NCBI RefSeq assembly: GCF_004000605.1
Contig: NZ_CP018911.1
Span: 2,647,001-2,711,000, forward strand
Length of the DNA stretch: 64,000 nucleotides
Direction: 5' to 3'
Source of the DNA: Glycocaulis alkaliphilus
Lineage (GTDB): Bacteria > Pseudomonadota > Alphaproteobacteria > Caulobacterales > Maricaulaceae
Part shown: positions 42,984-51,481 of the stretch, piece by piece
Layout of the letters: every line of letters begins with the position of its first letter
How positions within the stretch are numbered: the stretch's first letter is position 1
Made by a program: the position numbers and the translations under genes
Notes under the pieces: generated by a model
Database searches by the model: none
The model's input: only the letters and a program-made list of their open reading frames with translations
Told to the model about the DNA's origin: nothing

Positions 42984-43435
42984 CCCTCCAGCAGCCAGCC
43001 GGGCATCCAGCTTTCAGGGATGGAGGGACGGCCGAGCACCAGCGTCAGTACCGCCAGAATGGTCACGACCGCGCCGGCCACAAGCGCAGCGCGCTTCCAG
43101 CGCGTAGGGCGGGCATCGGGCGATTCCAGCTGGTCGAGCACGCGGCCGATCAGCATGTGGACACCGACCATGCCGGCGACGGCAACCAGTTTGAGAAACA
43201 GCCAGTCATCAGCGACAACGAAAAAGATCAGACCCGTTCCCGTCGCAATGGCCAGAACCGCCGCTGGCGACACCAGCGCATCATAGGCAAAGCGGGAGAA
43301 ATGATGCAGGCGCACGACCGCAGCCCGGCTGGCCATCTCGTCATCGCGGCGCAGAAGCGCTGGCAGCGCCACCAGTCCGCCAGCCCATATGGCGATGGCG
43401 ATGATGTGGACGGACTTGAGCGCTATCAGCATCAC
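42905..43435 (-). CDS. CopD-like membrane protein
   Basis: A 176-residue protein with four membrane segments. It opens with ALKSVHIIAIAIWAGGLVALP, the CopD/DUF-type motif with His residues at the membrane face, and HHFSRFAYDALVSPAAVLAIATG follows. CopD-like domains are linked to copper uptake and often accompany CtaG in oxidase loci, so copper supply to the oxidase is likely. The ATG overlaps the stop of the upstream ctaG gene (ATGA). The last roughly 26 codons are antisense to the DUF2231 gene and encode a polar Ser/Gly-rich tail, which may be dispensable. Confidence 0.8.
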   Translation of the reverse strand: MMLIALKSVHIIAIAIWAGGLVALPALLRRDDEMASRAAVVRLHHFSRFAYDALVSPAAVLAIATGTGLIFFVVADDWLFLKLVAVAGMVGVHMLIGRVLDQLESPDARPTRWKRAALVAGAVVTILAVLTLVLGRPSIPESWMPGWLLEGQGEELPLVSEGPSAGSSSSGRETPT

Positions 43436-44193
43436 CGCGCCGCCGTCTCCCCGCTACGCGAGAGCGCCGCCGCCACCGCCAGCCCCAGCGCGATCAGATA
43501 GGGCAATACGCCCGGCACCCACATGATGAGGCCGGCCAGTTGCTGGTCTTCGAGCGCAGTGATGCCCCACGCCGCCGTTGTCACGGCGTGCGGCGCGTAA
43601 AGCGGATCAGGAGCAAAGGCGATCAGCGCGCCGAGCAGCCCCATCTGGGCGGCAAACCCGGCCAGCGTACCGGCTGTCGCGACAATATCGTTCCAGCGCG
43701 CCATGAGTGCGCTCCAGAACCAGACGGCGCTGCCCAGCAGGCTCAGCTGCATCAGCCAGTATATGCCGTCATGGCCAAGCGCCGCCGCATAGGGCGCAGG
43801 CGCGTGCCAGAACCAGAAGAGCACTGCGTGTACGATGGCGGCGGGGCCGAGCCATCCCGAAAACCGCCGGGCACCCAGGCCATAAGCCAGCAGCGGCGCC
43901 AGCACCGCAACCAGAATGAGATGGTTCACCGCCCGCATGGAAAACAACGCCACGCTCATCGCGCAGAGCGGGGTCACGAACAGGGCGAAGGCTATGAGCC
44001 ACGCGCCAGGAAGCGCCGGATTGCGCTTTCCGGCCTGTGCCCCGCGCCGCACGGCCAGCGCGCCGCCTGCGACAGCCAGGACAATCAGGGCCGCAATCAA
44101 CCACGGATCAGTATTCCATGCCGACCAGAGGCCGTCCGGCCGGGCGGGCGGACCGCAATAGGCTGCTGACTGACCGCTCACCATGAGGGTCAT
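43432..44193 (-). CDS. ctaG: CtaG/caa3-type cytochrome oxidase assembly factor
   Basis: A 253-residue protein with about seven membrane segments (Caa3_CtaG family). Typical blocks are ALFSMRAVNHLILVAVLAPLL (the family HxxL.. helix), LFWFWHAPAPY, and a C-terminal EDQQLAGLIMWVPG. This family helps build the CuA/CuB centres of the oxidase. The ATG at 44193 is preferred to 44256; an ATG at 44184 is possible, and no ribosome-binding site is strong. It is first in the minus-strand oxidase operon: ctaG, copD-like, subunit II, fused subunit I-III, small protein. Confidence 0.85.
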   Translation of the reverse strand: MTLMVSGQSAAYCGPPARPDGLWSAWNTDPWLIAALIVLAVAGGALAVRRGAQAGKRNPALPGAWLIAFALFVTPLCAMSVALFSMRAVNHLILVAVLAPLLAYGLGARRFSGWLGPAAIVHAVLFWFWHAPAPYAAALGHDGIYWLMQLSLLGSAVWFWSALMARWNDIVATAGTLAGFAAQMGLLGALIAFAPDPLYAPHAVTTAAWGITALEDQQLAGLIMWVPGVLPYLIALGLAVAAALSRSGETAAR

Positions 44194-44382
44194 ACTGGCG
44201 TCTTTACTGAACGTGGGGATAGGAGCATCCCGCCCTCCTGCCCGGTTTGCGTACACTCAGATCAACCCGCGCCGCGCCCGATGGTTCCGCCAGGCATACG
44301 TGTTTCACGGAACGAATACCGTCCAGACCTGTTTTCCCGGTATTCGCCCAGTTCTGACGCACGCTGACAGGAGGGATGACCC

Positions 44383-44571
44383 ATGCCCGCAAAATCCAAG
44401 GCTCAGCAGAAAGCCGCTGGCGCCGCTCTGGCTGCCCGGCGCGGTGAGACGAGCAAGAGCAAGCTGAAAGGCGCCTCAAAGGAAATGGCCGAGACGATGA
44501 GCGAGGAGGCGCTGGAAGAACTGGCCTCAACGCCGCGCAAGGGCAAGCCTGAAAAGGTGGAGCAATCCTGA
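44383..44571 (+). CDS. DUF3008 small basic protein
   Basis: A 62-residue cytoplasmic protein starting MPAKSKAQQKAAGAALAARR and ending with ELASTPRKGKPEKVEQ, matching the DUF3008 pattern. It is highly charged and probably disordered. GGAGGG lies 7 bases before ATG. Members occur in many proteobacteria, and their function is unknown. It stands alone between the divergent ctaG gene and the small membrane protein at 44630. Confidence 0.85.
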   Translation: MPAKSKAQQKAAGAALAARRGETSKSKLKGASKEMAETMSEEALEELASTPRKGKPEKVEQS

Positions 44572-44629
44572 CGGGATCGCGCCCCCGCTTTGATCGTACC
44601 GGCATGCCTGACAAGGCGACGGAGTTAAA

Positions 44630-44908
44630 ATGTCCATTTTTATCAAGATACTCGGCGTTCTGGCTGTTATTGTTGGCCTCGCCCTGTCCTGGTCGCCAAT
44701 CCCGCTGGGCATTTTCCTTATCCCCATCGGGCTGGCGATGATCGTGGCCACATCGCAGACCGCGCGCGACTGGCTGCAGCGCCGCCGGGAAAACAACCCA
44801 AAATTTGATCGCTGGATGAAGAAGATGGAGGACAAGGTGCCTGAACGCTTTTCCAAACCCCTCCGTCGTACGGATGCAGATAGTGACACCGGCAATGACA
44901 AGGGCTGA
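44630..44908 (+). CDS. Small inner-membrane protein
   Basis: A 92-residue protein with two closely spaced membrane helices (about 3-20 and 24-41; SPIPLGIFLIPIGLAMIVATS) followed by a basic cytoplasmic tail (ARDWLQRRRENNPKFDRWMKKM). The layout resembles PGPGW-type small membrane proteins, but the name-giving motif is not intact. A GGAG-type site lies upstream. It is followed by the epimerase gene after 68 bases. Its function is unknown. Confidence 0.7.
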   Translation: MSIFIKILGVLAVIVGLALSWSPIPLGIFLIPIGLAMIVATSQTARDWLQRRRENNPKFDRWMKKMEDKVPERFSKPLRRTDADSDTGNDKG

Positions 44909-44976
44909 GCGCTTTACCTCCCGCACTCTACCGCGCATAAGGTCGGGCAGGATTTTGCGGGAGACCTGCCCTCACC

Positions 44977-45990
44977 ATGAAGCGCGTTCTCATCACCGGT
45001 ACAGCGGGCTTTATCGGCTTTCATCTAGCGCGCCTGCTGCTGGACGAAGGCCATCAGGTTCACGGCTATGACGCTCTGACCGATTATTACGATGTCACCC
45101 TGAAACAGGCCCGCCACCGTATTCTGGAAGGCATGCCGGGCTTCAGCAAAACCGAAGCCCTGCTGGAGGATGCCGAAACACTGTTTCAGGCCGCGCGCGG
45201 CTTTGCCCCGGACGTGATCGTCCACCTCGCCGCGCAGGCGGGCGTTCGCTACAGCCTTGAAAATCCGCGTGCCTATATCGAGGCCAATATTGTCGGCACG
45301 TTCAACGTGATGGAGATCGCGCGCGAGCTGAAAGTCTCCCACCTTCTCATGGCCTCCACCTCCTCGGCCTATGGCGCGAACGAGGCAATGCCATTCAAGG
45401 AAACCGACAAGGCCGACACGCCGCTGACCATGTATGCGGCAACGAAAAAGGCCAATGAGGTGATGGGCCATTCCTACGCCCATCTGTGGGATCTGCCGAC
45501 CACCATGTTCCGCTTCTTCACGGTCTATGGCCCGTGGATGCGTCCTGACCTGGCCCCGTTCAAGTTTGCCGATGCCATCCTCGCGGGCCGGCCAATCGAC
45601 ATCTATAATCATGGCGAGATGTACCGGGATTTCACCTATGTGGAGGATCTGGTGCGCGGCATACGCCTGCTTATGGACGCGGTGCCGGTGCGCCCGGCCA
45701 GCAGTGCAGACATCGCACCGGGCGACTCTCTAAGCCCCGCCGCACCTTTCCGCATCGTCAATATCGGCAACTCCACCAAGGTGAAGCTGGCGGACTTTGT
45801 TGATATTATCGAGGCAGAGCTCGGGGTGAAGGCGATCCGCAATTACATGGATATGCAGCCCGGCGATGTACCGGCCACCTGGGCTGATGCCAGCCTGTTG
45901 CAGAGCCTGACCGGCTATCGCCCGCAGACCGAGTTCCGCGACGGCATAGCCAAATTCGTCAGCTGGTTCCGCGAGTACTACCAGCGTTAG
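44977..45990 (+). CDS. NAD-dependent sugar epimerase, UDP-glucuronate 4-epimerase type
   Basis: A 337-residue extended SDR enzyme of the cytoplasm. The NAD site is ITGTAGFIGFH (7-15), followed by DALTDYYDVTLKQAR, HLAAQAGVRYSLENPRAYIEAN, then catalytic Tyr153 and Lys157 in MYAATKKAN, and RFFTVYGPWMRPDLA. These blocks are those of bacterial UDP-glucuronate 4-epimerases (LpsL/Cap1J-like), which make UDP-galacturonate for polysaccharide or glycolipid synthesis. In sphingolipid-producing alphaproteobacteria a uronic acid is often the sugar head group. That fits the SPL-like gene at 56817, but the connection is speculative. It is followed by palindromic repeat copy 2. Confidence 0.88.
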   Translation: MKRVLITGTAGFIGFHLARLLLDEGHQVHGYDALTDYYDVTLKQARHRILEGMPGFSKTEALLEDAETLFQAARGFAPDVIVHLAAQAGVRYSLENPRAYIEANIVGTFNVMEIARELKVSHLLMASTSSAYGANEAMPFKETDKADTPLTMYAATKKANEVMGHSYAHLWDLPTTMFRFFTVYGPWMRPDLAPFKFADAILAGRPIDIYNHGEMYRDFTYVEDLVRGIRLLMDAVPVRPASSADIAPGDSLSPAAPFRIVNIGNSTKVKLADFVDIIEAELGVKAIRNYMDMQPGDVPATWADASLLQSLTGYRPQTEFRDGIAKFVSWFREYYQR

Positions 45991-46054
45991 AGCGCAATCC
46001 GAAAAGTGGGAACCGGTTTTCTGAAAAATTGCGCGTAAAAACAAAATTTGGAGT
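45991..46054. repeat. Alphaproteobacterial intergenic palindrome, copy 2
   Basis: A near-identical second copy of the element at 820-886: AGCGCAATCCGAAAAGTGGG followed by AACCGGTTTTC, then ATTGCGCG and an A-rich tail ending TTTGGAG. It again starts directly after a stop codon and lies between convergent genes (epimerase and DsbA-like). The inner arm has one change (CTG instead of CGG). Confidence 0.85.
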
Positions 46055-46069
46055 GTCTATCTGATCCGC

Positions 46070-47320
46070 TCAGTTCGAATAGCCTGCCAGAGCGAACAAA
46101 TCCTCTTCCACCGCCCAGAGCCGGTCCTGACCCCAATGGGCGGGAAGATTGTTCACGCGGAAGCTGGGCACGCCCCACAGGCCCGCCTCCAGCATGGCGG
46201 CGCGATTGGCTTCAGCCTTCTCCCGCCAGCTTTCATCGGCAAGAGCTGCATGCATGGCCGCAGCCGGGATGCCTGCGCGCCGGGAAAGCATTTCAAGCCC
46301 CTGATCGCTGCCGGCATCAATGCCTTCTGCAAACACGCCGCGCAGGAAGGAATAGAGGAAGTCTGCCCCCTTGCCCTGATCCATGGCGGCAAACAGCACG
46401 GCAAGCCCGCGCTCGACCGGCGCACCCACCGGGTCTGACACCTTGCCGAAAGGCAGGCCGAGGCGCTCCGCCTCCCGCTTGGTATCGCGCATGATGTAGA
46501 GACGCTTTGCCAGTGGCACGGGCAGACCGCGCATCACCATGGGCAGGACCGGGCGCAGGCGCAGCTCTGCGCCGCTCGCCTCGCTCAGCGCTCTCAGGCG
46601 CGGTATCGCAATATAGGTGTAGGGACTGCGCAGGGACACGAACGCCTCGATCACCGTCCCGGCAGGCGCTTTTCGGGCCTCCAGATCCACCTCGCGCCGC
46701 TCGGAGAAACGCACCCCGCCGGGACGGATGCGCACAAGCCGGTCTTCGAGATAGGCCAAGCGGTCGAGCCCCCAATACCACTCACCCTCAAACTGGAACA
46801 TGCCGCCGAGATAATGCCCGCGCCGCGCCCTTGCCCCGCGCGCCAATGCCGCGCGCGCATCGCTATCAGACAGTGGAATGGCGGACGCCTTTCCCGTTTT
46901 GAAGGCACGCTCAATGGCGCTGGAAATGGCGGAGAATACGGTCGCGTCACGGATCCCCGCCAGCGCCGCCTGCGCGCGCGTCATCAGCTCTGGCGATGGC
47001 GCCGAGGTGAAACTTGTCTCCATCCCCAGCCCGTCTGCAAGGGTCGCCGCATCGCGCAGCGACCAGAGCCTCAGACGTTGCGCATCGGGCGCAGCAGCCG
47101 CGTCTGGCGGCGGCACGATATAGGGGATCACTCTTGCGCCCCAGACGGCCTCCAGATGTGGCAGGGCGCGCGCGGCCAGCGCCGAGTAGGGATCGTCCAC
47201 CTGATGGAAATAACGCACGACAGGCCGCGAGAGATTGAGCCGCCGCCGCACCGCGGCCAGGCCGCGCCGGGCTGAGCGCAGTGTGGAGCTGGTCACGATC
47301 TGCGGGACGAGTGTCTTCAC
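46070..47320 (-). CDS. Tandem DsbA-like / 2-hydroxychromene-2-carboxylate isomerase-like protein
   Basis: A 416-residue protein with two thioredoxin-fold DsbA/HCCA-isomerase-like halves. The N-terminal half contains [19 protein letters not shown]. The C-terminal half contains [21 protein letters not shown] and ends with [24 protein letters not shown], a strong HCCA isomerase/kappa-GST pattern. There is no CxxC, and the Ser in SLRSPYTY fits a glutathione-binding rather than a redox role. It is the last gene of the TetR-GST-GST operon and overlaps the GST stop (ATGA). A glutathione-dependent isomerase or conjugating role in detoxification is likely. No signal peptide is apparent. Confidence 0.78.
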   Translation of the reverse strand: MKTLVPQIVTSSTLRSARRGLAAVRRRLNLSRPVVRYFHQVDDPYSALAARALPHLEAVWGARVIPYIVPPPDAAAAPDAQRLRLWSLRDAATLADGLGMETSFTSAPSPELMTRAQAALAGIRDATVFSAISSAIERAFKTGKASAIPLSDSDARAALARGARARRGHYLGGMFQFEGEWYWGLDRLAYLEDRLVRIRPGGVRFSERREVDLEARKAPAGTVIEAFVSLRSPYTYIAIPRLRALSEASGAELRLRPVLPMVMRGLPVPLAKRLYIMRDTKREAERLGLPFGKVSDPVGAPVERGLAVLFAAMDQGKGADFLYSFLRGVFAEGIDAGSDQGLEMLSRRAGIPAAAMHAALADESWREKAEANRAAMLEAGLWGVPSFRVNNLPAHWGQDRLWAVEEDLFALAGYSN

Positions 47321-47979
47321 GGGCGCACCAGCTCCTGCCCGGCCTTTTGCAGCTTGGAGAGGTCTGGCAAAGGCGGGATGGAAAGGCCTTTCAGAACCGC
47401 CGGGCGCTGTTCCAGCCGCGCCTTCCAGTCCAGCAGATGGTCAAACCCGTCCAGTGGCACACCGGCCCAGAAATGCCCAAACACCCAAGGGAAGCAGGCA
47501 ATGTCGGCGATGGAGTATTCATCGCCCGCCAGATAGGGCGCCTCACCAAGGCGCGTATTCATCACCTCGTAATGGCGGCGCGTCTCGCCCTGATAGCGTT
47601 CAATGGCGAGCGGAATTTTCTCCGGCAGATAGCGGAAGAAGACATTGGCCTGACCCTGCATCGGCCCCAGCCCGCCCACCTGCCAGAACAGCCACTGGAT
47701 GGCACGCGAGCGGCCTTCGGCGTCCTGAGGCAGGAGTTTGCCGGTCTTTTCGGCCAGATGCATCAGGATCGCCCCGGACTCGAATATCGCCCGCCCGCCC
47801 TCGTCGTGGTCGACCAGCGCAGGGATGCGGCCATTGGGATTGATCTTGAGGTACTCCGGCGCTTTCTGCTCGCCCTTTAGAAGCTGGAGGACATGCAGCT
47901 GATAGGGCAGGCCCAGCTCCTCCAGCGCTATGGATATCTTCCAGCCATTGGGCGTCGGCGCGGTGAAGAGCTCCAGCAT
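47317..47979 (-). CDS. Glutathione S-transferase (1)
   Basis: A 220-residue cytosolic GST. The N-terminal thioredoxin-like domain has [21 protein letters not shown] and [13 protein letters not shown], and the glutathione gamma-Glu site is ES ([14 protein letters not shown]). The C-terminal helical domain has [15 protein letters not shown]. It is closest to the Ure2p-like/YfcG-type bacterial GSTs with the NPNGRIPAL block. It overlaps the downstream gene by ATGA and follows GST 2 by 3 bases. Confidence 0.92.
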   Translation of the reverse strand: MLELFTAPTPNGWKISIALEELGLPYQLHVLQLLKGEQKAPEYLKINPNGRIPALVDHDEGGRAIFESGAILMHLAEKTGKLLPQDAEGRSRAIQWLFWQVGGLGPMQGQANVFFRYLPEKIPLAIERYQGETRRHYEVMNTRLGEAPYLAGDEYSIADIACFPWVFGHFWAGVPLDGFDHLLDWKARLEQRPAVLKGLSIPPLPDLSKLQKAGQELVRP

Positions 47980-47982
47980 GGC

Positions 47983-49020
47983 CTAATCCTCATACGCGGC
48001 CAGAAGGCCATGATCGCCCAGCAGTTCACGCACGTGTCCGCGATCCGTTTCGGGAAGGGCATCAATCGCGGCTTTGGTGGCAAGGCGGGTGTCTTCCACG
48101 GGTTTGCGGGTCATCATCCGCACCTCCTGCCCGCTGGAGATCGTGAAGTACGAGGACTTCTCACCGGCCTTCAGCGCCGCCCGGTTAGCGATCATGTAGG
48201 GCACGAAACCGCCCGCCATCAGCGTGAAGAGACCGGACATGCCATCTGGCAGCGCATCACCGGCCAGCCAGTCCTCCCCCTCATCACGCCGCTCCCAAGC
48301 ACGGTCTGTCCAGTCCAGCATGGCAGGAGCCGCGTTAGCCACGAAATTGCGCGCGTAATCATCAGCGGCAAAGTGCGCCTTCATCGCGCCCAGCAGGCCC
48401 AGATCAGCCATGGAGAGGCGCTGGCCAAACAGGCCGCCATCCTTGCCAAGAAGCCCTGCACATTGCTGCAGGAAGCTCGCAAACTCGGCGCGCAGATCCT
48501 CCTGATATTCCGGCCCTGCCCCCATGACCGTCATCGCCTTGCGCCCCCAGGGCTGGATGAAGGCGGCGGTCGCGGCGACCTGCTCTTCCTCCTGCGCCGT
48601 CAGCGGGCGCTCATGCGTGCCGCCGCCCATATCCATGGCGATCTTGCGCGCGCAGATGGCGCCATCCTCATCATCGATCCAGCGCAAATGCAGCGCGGCA
48701 CGCGTGAACCATTCATCGATCCAGTCATCCATCAGGCGGCAGGCGATATGCTGCACCGGGCTTGCCGGGATGACCGGATGGGCGGGAAAGCGCGCCTGCA
48801 GCAGCTCGATAATGTAGGTGGAATCGTGGATCACCCACCCTTCAGGCGTTTCCACCACCGGGATCAGATGCGTGCCTGAACGCGCTTCCAGCCGGGCACT
48901 CACATCCGGCGATTTCGGCCGCGCTGCATGCGGGATGCGCATATAGCGCAGCGCCGCTTCCACCTTGCGGGTGAAGTAGGACGGGTCGGCTCCGTAGACG
49001 ATATACTCACCCGGCATCAT
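47983..49020 (-). CDS. Glutathione S-transferase-like protein (2), long form
   Basis: A 345-residue protein (344 if the second ATG is used). The N-terminus is a GST thioredoxin-like domain: YGADPSYFTRKVEAALRYM, HLIPVVETPEGWVIHDSTYI with the SNAIL/DST-type gamma-Glu position, and RFPAHPVIP. A helical C-terminal domain (RLSMADLGLLGAMKAHF) follows. It is longer than usual GSTs (about 220), with extra C-terminal helices ending DRGHVRELLGDHGLLAAYED. GGGAGA precedes the double ATG. It is second gene of the TetR operon. Confidence 0.82.
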   Translation of the reverse strand: MMPGEYIVYGADPSYFTRKVEAALRYMRIPHAARPKSPDVSARLEARSGTHLIPVVETPEGWVIHDSTYIIELLQARFPAHPVIPASPVQHIACRLMDDWIDEWFTRAALHLRWIDDEDGAICARKIAMDMGGGTHERPLTAQEEEQVAATAAFIQPWGRKAMTVMGAGPEYQEDLRAEFASFLQQCAGLLGKDGGLFGQRLSMADLGLLGAMKAHFAADDYARNFVANAAPAMLDWTDRAWERRDEGEDWLAGDALPDGMSGLFTLMAGGFVPYMIANRAALKAGEKSSYFTISSGQEVRMMTRKPVEDTRLATKAAIDALPETDRGHVRELLGDHGLLAAYED

Positions 49021-49043
49021 GGCATGTCTCTCCCTGAATATTT

Positions 49044-49715
49044 TTATGCGCGGCGCAGCGCGCCGTGTTTGAGTACGGCAATCAGCGTGTCCGCATAGCG
49101 CTCTGCCGTGTCCGGATCCGACAATTCCATGCCTGCCAGCGCGCGGGCATTCGCGCTCTGCGCAAACGGGCCAATGGCCGCATTGGTCGACAGCATGAAG
49201 AGGAAATGCGGATCAAAGGCGTGCGCGCGTCCTGCCTCCCTCAGCTGGAAGAACGGCTCCAGCGTGAAGGCATAAGCCGGGCGCAAATGCTGCTCCACCA
49301 GCCTCTCATAGCGCTCCCCGCCCGCCAGACCCGCCTGCATGACAAACGCCGCCAGCCAGGGGATACGCGAGGCCGTCAGCACGGTGGCGCGCACCTGTGC
49401 CTCCATGCGGGCGCGGGGATTATTCATGTCGACCTTCCCCAGCGCCTGCAGCATGGCATCATTCATCTGGCCAAACAGGTCTGCCGCCGCCGCATCCCAC
49501 AAATCATCCTTGCTGCCGAACACGTGGCGGATCACGGCGTGGGCGAGCCCGGCATCGGCGGCAATGTCGCGCAAGGACGCGCCCTCGAACCCGTGGCGGG
49601 CAAAGCGGGCCGCTGCCGCATCGAGAATCCGGCGGCGCTGCTCGTCCGGCGCGATCTTGGCCGGACGGCCGGGACGCGCAGGGGTTGCGGACGGATTTGC
49701 AGGCAGGTCAGGCAT
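49044..49715 (-). CDS. TetR-family transcriptional regulator
   Basis: A 223-residue repressor. The N-terminal helix-turn-helix is RRRILDAAAARFARHGFEGASLRDIAADAGLAHAVIRHVFGSKDDLW (about residues 28-74). The C-terminal ligand domain contains HFLFMLSTNAAIGPFAQSANA, similar to other TetR_C regulators of detoxification genes. It is the first gene of the minus-strand operon with two GST genes and the DsbA-like gene, and diverges from the sulfatase genes at 49820. It probably represses its own operon in the absence of an electrophilic or aromatic ligand, perhaps through the palindrome at 49747-49770. Confidence 0.9.
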   Translation of the reverse strand: MPDLPANPSATPARPGRPAKIAPDEQRRRILDAAAARFARHGFEGASLRDIAADAGLAHAVIRHVFGSKDDLWDAAAADLFGQMNDAMLQALGKVDMNNPRARMEAQVRATVLTASRIPWLAAFVMQAGLAGGERYERLVEQHLRPAYAFTLEPFFQLREAGRAHAFDPHFLFMLSTNAAIGPFAQSANARALAGMELSDPDTAERYADTLIAVLKHGALRRA

Positions 49716-49746
49716 CGCGTTTCAGATTCCGTTGGACAGGAGCGGC

Positions 49747-49770
49747 TAATATTTTTACAAGTGTATATTA
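49747..49770. promoter_or_regulatory. Putative TetR operator in divergent promoter
   Basis: In the 104-base gap between the TetR gene and the sulfatase gene lies an AT-rich palindrome, TAATAT-12 bases-ATATTA, in an otherwise GC-rich region. Its size (24 bases) suits a TetR dimer site. It could control both directions. No other part of the gap shows a comparable dyad. Confidence 0.45.
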
Positions 49771-49819
49771 ATGAGCTTGCCGCCTGAGGCAAGCCGGTAA
49801 AAACGGGGAGGCGGCACCG

Positions 49820-51481
49820 GTGTTCAACAGCACTCCTGGCCGGGTCATACTGGCCGCAGGCGCGGCGCTTGTCATACTGGCTGCGGCAGGCTTCTGGGCG
49901 TTTGACCGCTATTTCATCTATCTGCCAGGTCTGGTGCAGGACATCCGCAACCCGATAGGCCCAAATCGGGCAGTGGACTGGCAGCGCGGACCGGATACGG
50001 CTCCTGAGGGGGAGCGCCCGCCCAATATCATCCTCATCGTCGCCGATGATCTGGGATGGAATGACATCACCCTGCATGGCGGGGTAGCGGGCGGGAGCGT
50101 ACCCACACCCAATATCGACCGCATAGCCCGTGAAGGCGTACAACTGACCAATGCCTATGCCGCCAGCGGCACATGCGCGCCGTCACGCGCAGCGCTGATG
50201 ACCGGACGCTATCCCGCCCGCACCGGCTTTGAGTTCACCCCCACCCCGCCCGGCATGACGCAAGTGATCCGCCATGTTGAGCGCGGCCAGACAGAGCGCC
50301 GCCCCTTCCTTATCCGTGAGACGGATGGTGACGTCCCGGACTTTGCCGATATGGGCCTGCCCACTGACGAGATAACGCTGGCCGAGATGCTGTCCGGCGC
50401 GGGCTATCACACCATGCATATCGGCAAATGGCATCTGGGCAATACCCACGGGTCAGACCCGCTGGGTCAGGGCTTTGATGAAAGCCTGGAGCTGGCCGGC
50501 CTGCTCTACGCGCCAGCCGGAGCGCCGGACGTTGTCGAGGCCCGGCAGGATTTCGATCCCATAGATCAGGTTTACTGGGCGATCGGCCGGGCCGCCGTGA
50601 CGCACAACAATTCGGCGCGCTTCACGCCCGACGGCTATCTGACCGACTATTTCACCCGGGAGGCGGTGGAAGCCATCGAGGCCAACCGCAACCGGCCCTT
50701 CTTCCTCTATCTGGCGCACTGGGCGCCCCATTCGCCCCTGCAGGCCACGCGTGAGGATTATGACGCCCTCGCCCATATCGAGGACCACCCGCTTCGTGTC
50801 TACGCGGCGATGATCCGCGCGCTGGACCGGGGCATTGGCGAGGTGATGGACGCGCTGGAAGCCAATGGTATCGCCGATAACACCATCATCGCCTTCACCT
50901 CCGATAATGGCGGCGCGCACTATATCGGCCTTGAGGACATCAACGCGCCCTATAGGGGCTGGAAGGCGACCTTCTTCGGTGGCGGTATCCGCGTGCCCAC
51001 CTTCGTCAGCTGGCCGGGCAGGATCGAACCGGGCACCGAAATGCCGGGCCTTGCCCAGCATATCGATTTTGCGCCGACGCTGGCCGCCATCGCCGGAGCA
51101 TCACTGCCCGCAGACCGCCTGATCGACGGGGTGGACCTGACGCCCTTCCTGACCGGCGAGGCAGAAGGCGAGCCGCGCGAGACGCTGTTCTGGCGCAGCG
51201 GGCACTATGAGGCGGTGATCCACCAGGGCTGGAAGCTGCAACGCACACAGCGCCCTGACCGCGTCTGGCTGTTTGACCTTTCCAGTGATCCGGAAGAGCG
51301 CAACGACCTCTCCGCCGCCGAGCCGCAGCGCGTGGCCGCGCTGGCCGCGTTGCTGGATGAGCACGCACAAGGCCTCGCCGAGCCGTTATGGCCTTCGATT
51401 GCAGAAATGCCTGTCAGTATCGACCAGCCTCTGGGCTGGCCGGAAAGCGAGGATGACGAGTATGTTTACTGGCCCAATTAA
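49820..51481 (+). CDS. Formylglycine-dependent sulfatase (1)
   Basis: A 553-residue type I sulfatase with an N-terminal membrane anchor (8-28) that puts the enzyme in the periplasm. Metal-site block NIILIVADDLGWND lies near residue 70. The formylglycine motif CAPSR has Cys119, the residue oxidised by FGE, with MTGRYPARTGF after it. GKWHLGN and FTSDNGGAH are further active-site blocks. The start codon is GTG 49820, behind GGGGAGG. It overlaps the second sulfatase by 20 bases. The FGE-like gene at 53330 should activate both. The substrate (sulfated polysaccharide or other ester) is unknown. Confidence 0.94.
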   Translation: MFNSTPGRVILAAGAALVILAAAGFWAFDRYFIYLPGLVQDIRNPIGPNRAVDWQRGPDTAPEGERPPNIILIVADDLGWNDITLHGGVAGGSVPTPNIDRIAREGVQLTNAYAASGTCAPSRAALMTGRYPARTGFEFTPTPPGMTQVIRHVERGQTERRPFLIRETDGDVPDFADMGLPTDEITLAEMLSGAGYHTMHIGKWHLGNTHGSDPLGQGFDESLELAGLLYAPAGAPDVVEARQDFDPIDQVYWAIGRAAVTHNNSARFTPDGYLTDYFTREAVEAIEANRNRPFFLYLAHWAPHSPLQATREDYDALAHIEDHPLRVYAAMIRALDRGIGEVMDALEANGIADNTIIAFTSDNGGAHYIGLEDINAPYRGWKATFFGGGIRVPTFVSWPGRIEPGTEMPGLAQHIDFAPTLAAIAGASLPADRLIDGVDLTPFLTGEAEGEPRETLFWRSGHYEAVIHQGWKLQRTQRPDRVWLFDLSSDPEERNDLSAAEPQRVAALAALLDEHAQGLAEPLWPSIAEMPVSIDQPLGWPESEDDEYVYWPN

